Shown piece after piece: positions 1-11,633 of a DNA stretch of 64,000 nucleotides. Origin of the DNA: Prinia subflava. Its lineage: Eukaryota > Chordata > Aves > Passeriformes > Cisticolidae. The notes beneath the pieces were generated by a model. That model ran no database searches, was not told where the DNA came from, and saw only the letters and a list, made by a program, of their open reading frames with translations. How positions within the stretch are numbered: the stretch's first letter is position 1; every line of letters starts with the position of its first letter. The stretch lies in NCBI RefSeq assembly GCF_021018805.1, contig NC_086283.1, forward strand, positions 63,070,182 through 63,134,181, read 5' to 3'. Made by a program: the position numbers and the translations under genes.

Positions 1-204
1 GATACCGATGCTATATCAACTTTCCTAGTGTGACAACCATGCTATAAAGGACATAAATGCATGTCAATTAGATATTTCAAAATCTCTAGATTTGGGAAGA
101 TGAAAAAATGTTTGTGAAGAAAAAAATCTGGAGAGGAGATTCGAGGAGAGGAGATTCGAGGAGAGGAGAGGAGAGGAGAGGAGAGGATGTGGGATTCTGT
201 ACCT
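1..204. repeat. AT-rich flank with (AGGAG)n simple repeat
   Basis: AT-rich sequence without a gene. Positions 131-187 are a purine-only stretch built from GAGAGGAGA-type units, a degenerate AGGAG microsatellite interrupted twice by GATTCGAG. It abuts the CR1 fragment that follows. Confidence 0.75.
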
Positions 205-752
205 GGCTGAACACAGGGATAAACTGGGAGAGGAGAGGCTGGAGATGAGCCCTGCAGAACAAGATCTGGGGTTGCTGGTCAGCAGCAGGCTCACTGTGAG
301 CCAGCAGTGTGCCCAGGCAGAGAGAAGATCATCCTGCTATATTCAGCACTGGTGTAGCCTGAGCTGTGCTGGGCCGCTCCATTTGAGAGGGACCTGCTGG
401 TGCCTTGGTTGTGTCCAGGGAGGCCAACAGAGCTGGTGAAAGGGCTGGCCAGCCAGTCCTGTAAGGAGTGGCTGAGGACCCTAGACTGGCCTCATTTGCA
501 GAAATGGAGGATGAGGCTGACCTCACTGCTCTCTACAGGTTCCTGACGAAGGGGGGTGGAAAGGGAGATGCTCAGCTCTTTCCCCTGGGATCCAGTGACA
601 GGACATGTAGAAATGGATCAAAGCTGCATCAGGGTGGTTTGCAATGGACATTACTGAAAGGGTGATCCAACACTGGAACAGACTATCTAGCAAGGTGGTT
701 GAAGCCCTGTGTCTGTTGGTGCGTTCAGGAGATATTTGGACAATGCCCTTGC
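205..752 (+). mobile_element. CR1 LINE, 3' part of ORF2 and tail (5'-truncated)
   Basis: This is a decayed copy of the 3' end of a chicken-repeat-1 LINE. Recognisable CR1 landmarks in order are the 'ctggggttgctggtcagcagcaggct' region after 268, 'gccagcagtgtgcccaggc' near 300, the 'ctgagctgtgctgggccgc' block near 360, the 'gagtggctgaggaccct' block near 465, and 'tccaacactggaacagactatctagcaaggtggttgaa' near 665. Several indels and stops break the reading frame, so it is an inactive fossil. Assignment rests on pattern memory of the CR1 family; exact subfamily and ends are uncertain by some tens of bases. Confidence 0.85.
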
Positions 753-2704
753 TAAATGCAATGCTAAATTTCATGCCACTGGTGACTGCCTAATGCTCCA
801 ATCTATCTTGATATCCTTGAAAGTCTCCTGGGAGAGTCAATACCTCCCAGTTTGGTGTCGTTAGCCAAACTGCATGTTCAGCCCCTGCATCAGCTCACTG
901 ATGAAAATATTGTGCAAACTGCCTCTAGAACAGAGGTGTGAAACATCATCTTATATTGCCAGTCCTTTCCATTAGCAGTGCATAGGTAGATCATCAGCCC
1001 TGTCTCATGATCTTGTGCACAGATGTGCTCTATTTTCACTTGGATCACCAGGAACACCCAATACAAAGCTTACTTTGGCTTTTTGCATTGTCTAGGAAAA
1101 CAGGTTATCAGATTGCATTAGAATGACACAGGGAGATGATGCCTCATTTATAAAATTAACTGTTGCATAGACAATTAAACTGCATTTGAATTAATTTGAA
1201 GGTGGGGTAAGTGTACATAAGTTTATATCATCAGAGTGTTTTCTCATGTAATTGTGGTACAATTACTTGTAAACCCCCAGCTGGTCTATCATAGAACCAG
1301 AGTCTCAATATCATGGACTGAGAAATGTTGCTTCCATCTGCAAGACCAAAAAGCAGCTTTCCCCATAAAAAAAAAAAAAAAAAAAAAAAAAGCAACGGTG
1401 ATGTTACCAGGGATCTTTGATTGTTCTGGAATTATATTTGTGAGCAGAAAGTGATTAGACTATTGGTTTGCCCTGGCCAGAGACTGCAGAGATGAAAAGT
1501 GTATATTAAACATAAGGTAAAGAGAACTCTAAACATCAGTTAGAGTGTCCCCATCTTTTCTTCCTTGTAAGTTATTGTTTTATGTGTGTGTGTGTCATTT
1601 GGGAATTAATTAATTAAACAGAATATCTCTTTTGCTCTTCACAGTGCTCAGGACCAGGTTGCCCTGTTATCGTAAGGAACCTTCCCAGCACCCGTCTCTT
1701 TGAAGAAACAGATCATACAGAGGATGGCAGCACTGATCTTTTTGAGATTGCTGGGGCTGTTCTCTTGTAGAATACACAGAAGGGGCCTGAAATTGTTTCT
1801 AACTAATCTTGAATTTGAATATAGTGAGTGACTGGGTCTACAATAGTAGGAAAGACAATCATATGCGGTGCAAGCTAAGCACTGCTGTATTGGGGTGTCT
1901 CTGAATAACTTAGATAATCCTGACACTCTCAAGTAATTTTTGAGGTTTCTGAGGTCTCTGTTTCAGTTCAAGAAGAAAATAAGATGAATGCTATATTAGA
2001 AAAATACACTAAAAATAATATAATATCGATCAATCAATCGGTATTTTTATTTGTTCATTTAAATTTAAAACAAAAAGGTAATATCTGTCTACAGAGTTCT
2101 TGAAGTAATGACAAGCAATATGATCAATAAATCTTTGCAGGGTTGAAATTACATTTTCAGCAGAAACACAGCTACCCTCTTCTCCTTTTGTCATGGCAAG
2201 AAACATTATACTGCTAAACTTACAGGCAGTTACCTGTACTAAAACACTGGAGCTCTAAGTAGAAGCTTACATTTTCTCTTCAATGCTTTAATCTTAGTGT
2301 TTACTTCTCTATGAAAATGGGTTTTTTGGGATGTTTATGGTTAGTTCTATTAGGCATTGGAGACTCTTATTTCCATGGTTGTTTATAAACAAACAATGAA
2401 TAGAAGAATGAAAATACATTCAAAATATACCACAACAATCATGGTATATGTATGCTATTTTATGTCTCAGAAATATTTCAATAATGAGAACTGTACCAAA
2501 AAGGGAAAGTTATGTGCATTCATAAGAAATTGTAATAATTCTGTAAGGGGACTTGAATGAAGGCTTAATTGTTAATTGCATATCTGCTATCTTCAAACCT
2601 TTTCAATTTGTTAAATAAAAAAAGCCTTTCTCCTCACTAGCCTTGTTGCTCTCTTTCTTCTGACACTGCCTGCCTAGACATCTCAACACGTCAAGGATGC
2701 AGAA
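753..2704. other. non-coding AT-rich DNA with a poly(A) run
   Basis: No gene, RNA or recognisable transposon. A 25-base uninterrupted A run sits at 1367-1391 and a short TG run near 1583-1593. The A run could be the tail of a retroposed sequence, but nothing recognisable precedes it. Confidence 0.6.
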
Positions 2705-2790
2705 GAAGCACAATCTCTGTTTCAAAGATGGGAAAAATGAAGCACAGAGAGATTACGAAGACAGATGTTATACTGTTGGTACAACTCTAC
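2705..2790 (+). repeat. possible MIR-like SINE relic
   Basis: The segment around 'caaagatgggaaaaatgaagcacagagagatta' resembles the conserved part of the ancient MIR family (a 'gatggggaaactgaggcacagagagg' type core). It is short and diverged, so this is a family-resemblance call only. Confidence 0.4.
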
Positions 2791-3192
2791 TCACTTAATG
2801 GAAAAACTAATTCCTAATTTGAGGTATTTCAAACGTGCATGATTAAAAGAGTTAAAATTTGCGGTTCTTGGGTTTTGGTTCTGAGTGCTTAAGATCTGTG
2901 AATGGATTGTGAACTGTTACACTCCAGAAATCCTAAGTGTTGTCTGCAGTTCAGGTTAAAGATGTTCATATTATCCCACAGGATGTTTGCAATTGCTAAA
3001 AGTGAAGAAGTACTACTCACTGTGCTTCCTTAGACCAGCTCTCACTTCTGGCTAACTCAGGAGGAAGTGAAAGTGGATGTGTGAGGATTACTTGTGGAAA
3101 CAGCCCCCAGGATTTACAACACCCGACTCTCAGCCCTGAACTCCTTTCAAGCAAGCACTGGCCTGTGACTGTGCAGACACTTCTGGCCCCTT

Positions 3193-3214
3193 CCCCCCCC
3201 CCCCCCCCCCCCCC
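3193..3214. repeat. 22-base poly(C) run
   Basis: An uninterrupted run of 22 cytosines within otherwise ordinary DNA. The complementary strand is a G run able in principle to form a quadruplex. Run length is prone to sequencing error. Confidence 0.9.
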
Positions 3215-6200
3215 AAATCTTTCTTATATATGAGTCATCAGGGGTGGAAGAGGAAAAACCGTGAAAATGCAGGATGGTTGAATGAAAAGGATGAGGATTC
3301 TCATCTGTTGGGACCTGTTGGGACCCTGTTGTTCCTGTCCAAGACAGAGAAGCAATTTACCATGAAGGATTTTCTTATACAGAAGATGTCCTTGTCTGTG
3401 CAAGGAAACATTTTGAAGTTGATAATAACATTAATATTAATATTAACAGTAACAATCTCACCAGGGCTTTATTAAAAAAGAAAAAAGCTCTTGTCAGGTG
3501 AATTAAACATGTAAGCACTGAAGATCTATTGAGCAAAGGCAGGGATAAAAAAAAAATCCAAAATATTCAGAAAAGCTTCCTAGCATGCAGCTGTGTTACC
3601 ATGACAACAGGAATTTAAAATTTCTCTATGTGAAGTTGTTCCCTTTTTTGCCTCATTCACTTCACAAAGTAGTAAAGCCAGGGGCCAGTTCTCAGGGCTG
3701 ATAAGTATTGATAGCAAACTCAAAGAATCTCCTGAGGCTTTATAACCCCGATGACGAACAGTTTGATATCCATACTGAAAAAATAATGAACAACCCATAT
3801 ACTGTTTTACTGAATCTTTAGCAATTTGACATTCTCTGAATGATGCCATAAAATTAATACAGTAATAATTTTCCCTAGATTATAGATGCATAAGGATTTA
3901 TTAGCTATGCAGCTCAGTATAAGAGGGACCAGCCAAATTTTTTTCGATTTAAAGTCTATGTAAATACACAGGCTGGTATTTTTATTGTTGAACATTGTAT
4001 GCCCCTTCTAGACTGGATTTTTTTGTGCAATATTTGCCTTAAAATAGGAAAACCTGTATTGAAAGTGTTTATGCACTAACCAAGTGAGACACATAACACC
4101 ACACAACTCACAGGAGCTGCCCTTGGCAATTGTTCCACATCTTTTGCTGTCCAGTGATCAATACTGTGGCTTACAGACAAGCTTAAGAAAACAAACAACT
4201 ACAAGTGCTACAAGCCTTTCTGCATAACTTTAACTAGGATCAGAAGGACGATTGCAAAAGATATTAATAGAGAAACCCTCCCTTAGGTTAACTCCCAAAT
4301 CTTGAGATAGCAGGTCTTTTTACAATGTAATTAACTAAGGGGGTCCATGAAGAAAAAGAAACTATTTTCTTGACTTAATTGAGAACAAAATTGGACATAA
4401 AAAAGGCAAGAGGATTTACTGATTGCAGTGGACCTATAGTTTCTCATTAAATTTATAGTTTTCCTACCCTTTCAGACAAAAATTAGAAAACTGAAATTTG
4501 TTCAAATTGAGAAGGAAATTGTGCAGGCTGCTACATTCTAGTTCAAGTGCAGCAAGCCAGGTGATACCAAAATTTTTCTCCTGCAGTGTAATAATGTAAT
4601 TTGTTAATTTATTTCAGAAGTTCCTTACTAATTTCTCCATGGGGACCTCTCTGGTGATAAGCAATGCAGACTTTCACCCTTTCATTCCTCCCCAAAGGGT
4701 GAAGCTCTACTGACTGACATTCCCTGGTGAACAAGGCAGTGGTGCCATATGGCATTAATACATACCATTCCCTCTGAGACATTTCAGGACCTGTACATGC
4801 TCTTCTGACCTATTGCCCCTATTTGCTTCATGTGGCTTGAAGGCAAGAATTGTGGAGACAGCAAGGCCATGACCTTGCCTTCTGCAAACCAAAGCATGTG
4901 TTACAGGATGGTAAGAAATTTTCCTTGATTCAACCTGAGCCTGTAAGTATGTGACTTGTCACAGAATGTCTGTGGCAAGTGTGTGATTTCCTCCCTTCTA
5001 CTGAAAAACAACGCATAATGAAACTAGTTTAGGAGACAGAGAGATTAATGATTTCAAATTCTCTGGTTGTTGCTTAACATATCCTATGGCCTCCAGAGAA
5101 CTAAGGAGTTAGCTTGCTGGCTCCTGTTATCTCTTGCTATATTTTCATTTTTCTGTTGTACTTTTCTTGGTGAGAAGTGTTTATCAGATCTGCCACCAAA
5201 ACAATGCAGTGTAGACCAGTTCAGAGATTTCTTTTGTAGGGGAGATAAAAGGGAAGACAAAAAACTGTCATAAAATCCCTGTCCTGCTGAGATTTGGGAA
5301 AAGTTAACTTTCAGAAAATTTCCATTTTGCTGTGGCTGGAGATAAGAGAGTTACATTACTGGAGCTGCAGTGTAATCTTCTGTTAGTTCATATCTTTTAA
5401 ATCAGAGAAAATCCTTTATCCATCTATCTTTTGCTTCTGGATAGTACCTGGAATTAACATTGCTATACAGTTTTAGAGAAAAGTTAGAACATTGTATTAG
5501 ATGAGGCCACAAGTTTTACCCTAAAAGACTGTTCATTTCCTCTTATAAGCATTTATTACCTCTTTGACACTAGGTAAGGCATTGCTTTGAAAACTTGCAG
5601 AAAGTTGTAGCAGATGAGGTACCTTTATTTCCCACAGAGGGCAGTGTTTATTTGCTGAACAGTTTATCATTTATTGTGTGCATTGTTATGCAATGTACCC
5701 TTTCCACAGGCAAAGAGCAGAAAGGACACTGAAAATAAGTCCTACCTTTGGATCTTTCTCTTTTTTATTACTACTGCTGGGAGCATAAATGCCTTTTTAA
5801 TGAAAATTTAAAACAAAAAATAAATAAATATTTTCCACATCACAGAACTGGAGACATCAAAAGAGGGATTCCTTCCCACAGTAAAAATACAGCTTGCTGC
5901 TAGAAATGTGCAGACATGTTTAAACTCTCTCAAAATTATCATACAACATTCTTTCCTTTCACACACAGGTACACAATGTCACCCTTTTCATCAAAAAAAA
6001 AATTAGTAAACATGACAGTGTTCTTTAATCAAATACACCAGGATATATGCACTCAGCTTTCCTTGTTTTATGCTTAAGTTTAGATGGTTATGGTCCAGGT
6101 AACATAAACACAGGTTTAGCCAATTGGGGCATCTTACAAAAAATGAGACTATTAATTATTTGCAGATATAGAATTAGGTATTAGGATAGCTTGTTGAACT

Positions 6201-6840
6201 CAAGGAGTGCAAGCCAGCCTCACAGGGCTTCAAAGTCTCAAATCCCCAACTGTGATTTTAGGCATTAATTACAATCTCAGCAGAAAAAGTCACATGGAGC
6301 AAAAAGATCTCCTTATCTTTCCCATCTCTCTTTTTAAAATATTTTTAAAATTAAATATTAGAGAATGTGCATCTCAAATATTTGTTGTTTTGAATAAGGC
6401 ATCTAAACTTGCCTGCTTGAGTGACATAACAAAATTCCTCTTAGCATAAGTGAAGTTACTTGATAGCTATGACTACTTATAATGGATATTCTGGGACTAA
6501 TCTTCTTCTCCTTATGTCTTGAGATAATAAAAACCAAAAGAGATGACCTTCTTAACTTGTCAGAAGTTGAAAAAGCACCTGGATTTAGAAGACTCATTTG
6601 ATACAAAGCTATTACAATAAATAATCCCTAAAAATATTATGTTTCGTATTTAACTGTGATCTATGCATTGCTAAACTCAGAAGTCGCATCTATGAATAAG
6701 CACATTAAAAAACACTTTGAAAATTGAGAAGACAAAAGAGGAAAGTATTATGGTCAAATTTCAGCACAGAAGCTGAAGTCTCCATAATATACCCAGACTA
6801 CAGCCTAAAGGTACCTATGGCCATTACATAAAATACTGTT

Positions 6841-6922
6841 TGAACAAAAAAACTTCAAAACTCCAAAAACCCAACAAAACAAACAAAAAAACCCAAACCA
6901 AACCAACAACAACAACAACAAA
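6841..6922 (+). repeat. A/C-rich low-complexity tract with (AAC)n
   Basis: The tract consists of AAAC- and AAAAC-like words and ends in five tandem AAC units (about 6902-6920). No adjoining element is recognised. Confidence 0.8.
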
Positions 6923-8721
6923 ATACAAGTTGTGAATATGAGTCCAGTCTAAGAAGCTGCTTCAAAAAACCAGGTTCATGATGATGAGGACCCTGTAGTG
7001 CATCTAAACATCAGTAATAACATAGGATATAAACCATACAAGAAACAAAGGAACTTTGTACAAGCTTCCAGCATTTCCAACAATATAGTACCATCAATAA
7101 ACTTTACTATCAACTTCAATTACCACAGTGAAATGGCCAATAAAAATCTTCTAAAAGGTGTTAGCAGTCAAAAGCTTTTCAGATATTGTACCATTGAAAA
7201 CTCCCTGTGATAATAATCTGTAAAAAGTAATTCTATAAACAGCAACAGGAAAAAAAGATTAAACCACAACCAAAAAAATAACCCAGAACTCACCTCAAAA
7301 ACCAGTTCATTTGTATTAAATAGGAAAAGTTTCATTTCTTGAAGAATAGAAATAAGCAAAATTTGGTTTGGCAAAAAAATAAACAGTGTCTTTTAAAAAA
7401 ACTATGCTCATTCTGAGTCAAGAAAGAAAAAACACTGCCTAAACAAATGAAACAGATAGGGACATTTTTTTAGGAACTTTTAGCCCACCTTCTAAGGACC
7501 TAGCCTGTTGACTACATCAGGGGATAAGCCATCTTTAGAAAGGCAGGTATTAAACCAGTGAACACAAAACATGAAATGCATTAGAAAAAGATTTTGTGTG
7601 CAGTAGTACAACCAAACTGTCACAGTGAAATGCATCTCAACATTCTGCACTAATACCTGTCATACAGTGTCAGGGGTAGGGGTTTTCTCTCTCCTTGGGG
7701 GCCTTAAAGGACCAATTAGATTTTAATAATCAGTTTGAACCTACATTAGATTACTCCTAAGACACTTTGAAGTTCTTCTCTGTAAAGCCAGAGAAGATGT
7801 AGCAGTAATTATCACCTCATAATTCTGAAACATTTATTCAGAGTATCAGTCCTCATTTCAGCAACCAGTGAACATCAGTAAGCAGTTCTGTGCCAGAACA
7901 AACTCCAAGCAGATCAGAGATTGGATTTGAAGTGCAGTACAAATAATACAGCTTTTCTTCTCTGGTGACTCTGAGTTGGCACAAGCAGACAGCTGGGAGA
8001 ACCACAACCTCCTGGCTAAAACACAAAGAGCAAACTTATTTCTGTTACCTTGATAAGTGGGGGATCCCTGAAGCAGCAGCTTGGAAGGGCTGCACAAGCA
8101 GAGATGCAGATTAACTTGGTTAAACTTGGTCTGTGCTAGAGATCACCAGTCTGCTTTTCACACAGGTTTTTCAAGGGCTATTTGCAGCTGCAAGGTCACT
8201 TGAGCATATTTTCAATCCTCCTACCAGTTTTCTGCTTATCCCCACATTCTCTTTCTCTGTCTTAAAACATTGGCTGAATTCTATTCCTGCTTTAAAAGAA
8301 CTTCATCCACTTCCCTAACACATTTTTAATTCTGAAAGTCCAAAACTTTTGATCTCATAATGTTATTGAGTACTGACTGTTGGCAGGGCTACAAAGACGA
8401 AAAATTCTAATCAGTTGACCTATGCCTGGCTAGTCCAGATTCGATGATGTTCAAATATTTGTTCACTTTCTTGACGGCTGAGAGAAATGTTATTCCTTGC
8501 TTCAGATGTACTTCCTCCCTACATACATCCAATTTAATTTCAAGGTGGTAATTTTCACTTTAATTCCTGATTTTTCAAGTTTGCACCATGGTCACAAAGA
8601 ATTCCTAAAAAACTGAACTGCTCTTTCTCTGTCGCCTTCAGTCAGTGAACTTTGGTTTTGGAAATAACTTAGTTGAGAGTCCCTTAGATGTTTCCTTGTG
8701 AAGCACAAAGTAGATGTTTCT

Positions 8722-9090
8722 CAGTCCTGCTCCCTGCTAGTGTGTGGCCCACTACACCGTGCCACTGGATAACTCAGGACCCTGTGAAGTGTCCAGTCTG
8801 ACCACTACCTGGAGCAAGCTCAGCCATGAGGTAAGACCTAGGCACAGGACTTCATCCTGTGAGGGCTGGAAACCTTACCAAGAAGGAGTCAGCCCTGTTC
8901 CCACTGCCCTCATGGGAAAAAATCTTCCCTTTATATCCTATCTGTCTGACCTTGCTCACTCTCCACACAGTTTCTCCCAGCCCCACTGGCACTGCTGCCA
9001 GGTGAGCAGAGCCCCAGCGCTCCTGCCTCAGTTGTGTGTGGGTCCTTTTGTCCCGTTCCTCGCTCTGTCCTGGCCCAACTGAGAGGGACA
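8722..9090. other. GC-richer unidentified segment
   Basis: This roughly 370-bp block is clearly richer in G and C than its surroundings and holds a 112-codon open frame (8744-9082, + strand) that starts with GTG rather than ATG and resembles nothing I know. The - strand contains a TATA-like 'ggatataaag' near 8930. It may be a piece of an unrecognised LTR or another repeat. Confidence 0.35.
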
Positions 9091-9887
9091 TCAGGATTAG
9101 ATGGAGTGTTACAATCTTGTTGGCAGTGACAAAGTTCTTTAGAACCTGATGGCTTCTGCTAAAAGCAAAAGCATGGAGAACTCATTCTATATTTCTCTCT
9201 GAATGTTCAAGTAAATAAGTATGTGAATGAGAAGTACTATTTTTTTCCAAAATTTGCCCTTCTAATTTGCTTCTCCTCTCCTCTCTTTCAAATATTTCTA
9301 TGTCATAGGTCTCTGTGATTCTCTCAGCATTTCTCTTTTCTCTATTTGATTTCACCACCTATTTTTTTTCTACTACCTCTTTAGTGACAGTAGTTTGCTT
9401 TCACAAAATAACAGCTAAAAACAGTCTCCTTAGAATCTGCAATAGAATATATTTTTCTTCCCTAATTTTTCTTTCTTCATTTATGTTTGAAAACTACACT
9501 TTTCAGAGCCAGCTCTGAATGCCTGAAGTTTTTTTCCAGCCAGAGAGCTTAAACATTTTCCTCACCTGTGAGATAGTCTTCTACAACCTGTATTTGGCTG
9601 TTAATGAGAAATCAGGCACTTTGAAATGATAAAAAAATGTTGAAAAGAGAATTACATACCTTATTAAGTCCCTAATTTCTTTTCCATTCTAGGGAATTTA
9701 TCACCTACATCTTTTATATGCTTTGAATTGTTAGGGGACTAGTTGTTGAGTTACAGCATAAAATCTGGAGGAGGGATAAGTTCAACACTTGAATCTTGTA
9801 AAGCTACCAGAAAGACATGAAAAAATATGTAATAAGATGTATTTTCTGGGTCATGCAGAACATCTTATGAAAGATGTTCTGTGTTTC
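9091..9887. other. non-coding AT-rich DNA
   Basis: AT-rich sequence with pyrimidine-rich patches (9240-9380). I see no gene or element in it. Confidence 0.6.
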
Positions 9888-10465
9888 TGTGTGGTTTTGG
9901 CTGGGGTAGAGTTAATTTTCTTCACAGCAACTACTGTATGCCTGTATTTTGGATTTGTTCTGAACACAGGATTGATAATACAGAGATGTTTTTCTTATTG
10001 CTCAGCAGGACTTACACAGAGCCAAGGCTGTCTCTGCTTTTTGTCCTGCCATGGTGGGAGGGAGTTTGGGGATGCATGGGAGGCTGGGAGGAGACAGAGC
10101 TGGGACAGGTGACCCCAACCAACCAAAGGGATATTCCAGACCATGCTCAGTGAACAAAGTGGGGGCAGAAGAAGGAAGGGGTACACATTTGGGGCGAGGA
10201 TGCTTGTCTGCCAAGTCACCATTACAGCTGACAGGACCCCACCCTCCTGGAGATGGCTGAACACCTGCCTACCCATGGGAAATGTAATGAACTCCTTGTT
10301 TTGCTTTGCCTACACAACTGGATTTTGCTTTTTCTATGAAGCTTTTTGTCTCAACCCATGAGTTTTCTGGCTTTTACCCCATTAATTCTCTCCCCAGTCC
10401 CACTGGTGGGGGACTGAGTGAGCAGCTGCTGGGGCTTGGGTGCTAGCTGGGGTAAAATCCCTACA
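9888..10465 (+). mobile_element. solo LTR, avian ERVL type
   Basis: A 578-bp LTR starts TGTGTGGTTTTGGCTGGGG and ends CTACA. Internal landmarks known from avian ERVL LTRs are 'agagttaattttcttca', 'ttttggatttgttctgaacaca', 'tgaccccaac...ccaaagggatattccagaccatgctcag', 'gagatggctgaacacctgcctacccatggg' and 'tctcaacccatgagttttctggcttttacccc'. The flanks are GTTTC (9883-9887) and ATTTC (10466-10470), a 5-bp target duplication with one change, as expected for ERVL. No internal retroviral region is attached, so the copy was reduced to one LTR. A second relative lies antisense at 45450-45918. Confidence 0.88.
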
Positions 10466-10676
10466 ATTTCATATCATTTATGATCTATGTATTCAGAAAA
10501 GTGCAGTTTGTAAGTTTCCTTGCCAGGGCTCTGAGCCTCAGAAGTTCCAATTGCAAACCTATATACATTTCAAGCTGCAATTGTAAACCCCCGTTCCCAG
10601 AAAAAATGTGGTAAAGTCATTAAGCATTTCTCATACATAACAGTTTTCACTAATTTAAAACAAAATTACCTGGTTT

Positions 10677-10682
10677 GCCACT
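10677..10682. repeat. target-site duplication GCCACT, left
   Basis: GCCACT lies immediately before the TG of the 5' LTR and recurs at 18827-18832. Six bases is the usual duplication length of alpha- and betaretroviral integrases. The match shows both outer ends of the provirus are intact. Confidence 0.93.
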
Positions 10683-11008
10683 TGATACATCCCCCTGGGG
10701 AAATGGTTTCTTCTCCCTCAGGGACCCCTGGAACTCCTGTCATGTAGTCTGACCCTTCCTTCCCCTTCTGACCCCATTGGCTGTGTGCCAGCTTGCCCCT
10801 CCCTCAGAAACCCTGAGAAAAAGACCCCTGTCCCCCAGGAGCCCTCTCTCTCTCCTGGGACATCATCCTGGAATAAAGATATCTGCAGCAAAGAAAGGGT
10901 GAGAGCCTCTTTTGAATCCTTATCCTGTCTTTCTTGATATAATCCTCCTAGGCCTGAGAAGGGCTGAGCTAGCTGAGACCCTTGAGGGGAATAAGGAGGA
11001 AAATATCA
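10683..11008 (+). repeat. 5' LTR of the provirus
   Basis: It begins TGATACATCC and ends AAATATCA; the outermost TGATA and TATCA form a 5-bp inverted repeat. An inverted CCAAT box (ATTGG) lies at 10776-10780 and the poly(A) signal AATAAA at 10872-10877, followed by about 130 bp of R plus U5. I see no canonical TATA box upstream of AATAAA, so the start site is unplaced. U3 is pyrimidine-rich (CCCTCC and TCTCTC words). Confidence 0.95.
10872..10877 (+). promoter_or_regulatory. poly(A) signal AATAAA in 5' LTR
   Basis: The hexamer AATAAA is repeated exactly in the 3' LTR at 18690-18695, where it would serve the proviral transcripts. Confidence 0.8.
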
Positions 11009-11010
11009 AT

Positions 11011-11028
11011 TGGTGCCCAAGTGGGTTT
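11011..11028 (+). other. primer binding site, lysine-tRNA-like, degenerate
   Basis: TGGTGCCCAAGTGGGTTT begins two bases (AT) after the LTR end, the expected place for the tRNA primer site. It resembles the site for tRNA-Lys(1,2) used by several betaretroviruses, with one C-to-T change and one missing base. Primer identity is inferred from similarity. Confidence 0.7.
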
Positions 11029-11229
11029 AAATATAGAAACCCATGCGGAGCTGGAGACCTTTCAGGGTCTTAGAAGCTTTTTGGGAAGTTCAATTACCCT
11101 AGCCACTTTGGCCACAGTTGTTGCTATAGGTGGTTAGGGATAAGCTCGTAGCTTGTGGTTGCCCAGCCACGAGTGAGCTAAAAGACAGGACCTTCAGTTG
11201 CTTCTGACTCAGCATATGATACCACGGAC

Positions 11230-11238
11230 CAGGTAAAG
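11230..11238 (+). promoter_or_regulatory. candidate major splice donor
   Basis: CAG|GTAAAG matches the splice-donor consensus at all but one position, with GT at 11233-11234. It lies in the leader upstream of gag. Splicing from here to 17077 would give an env mRNA whose first retroviral open frame is env. Confidence 0.6.
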
Positions 11239-11633
11239 TCCTCCGTTTGACTGGTACCGCAAACTGGGAGGGCGTAATTTTACCTTTGCAAGTAGCAGCG
11301 GGCGGATTTTAGGACCCTGCGGCGGGGATTTTTTTTTCTTTTTTTTCTTTCGTTTCTGATTGCCGCAGCCCGTGGGCCCGTGGGGCGGCTCCGCACAAGG
11401 AGCCCTGCTTTTTGGGGAAACCCCGGCCCGGGCACGTATCCCATCGGCCAAGCAAGGCTGCGGGGACCCCCCCGGTGCCACCGGGGCTGGAGAAACGGCG
11501 CGAATACGCGACCGCAGCCCCGAGTTTTCCCCGCCTGTTCTCTCTGGTTATAGGAGACACAGGAGTTACATACAGCTGACTGTAGCGACTGGAGGCTGGA
11601 TTTTGAGCTAATAGCTTTCAATAATATCGAATC

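Larger units (their letters stand above)
2791..8721. other. non-coding AT-rich DNA
   Basis: No gene is supported; open frames are short and lack splice context. Notable contents are the C run at 3193-3214, an AT-rich ATT/AAT stretch near 3425-3450, and an A/C-rich low-complexity tract at 6841-6922 ending in an (AAC)n run. Confidence 0.6.
11009..11633 (+). other. 5' untranslated leader of the provirus
   Basis: This 625-nt leader joins the 5' LTR to the gag ATG. It contains the primer site, a candidate stem-loop at 11143-11179 (outer AGCTC/GAGCT, inner GTGG/CCAC) that could belong to the packaging signal, and a near-consensus splice donor at 11230-11238. The second half is GC-rich and has a T-rich tract at 11331-11354. 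No conserved upstream open frame is evident. Confidence 0.75.

Noticed and set aside
8744..9082. 112-codon + strand open frame
   Set aside because: GTG start and no family resemblance; the GC-richer composition alone explains the open length.
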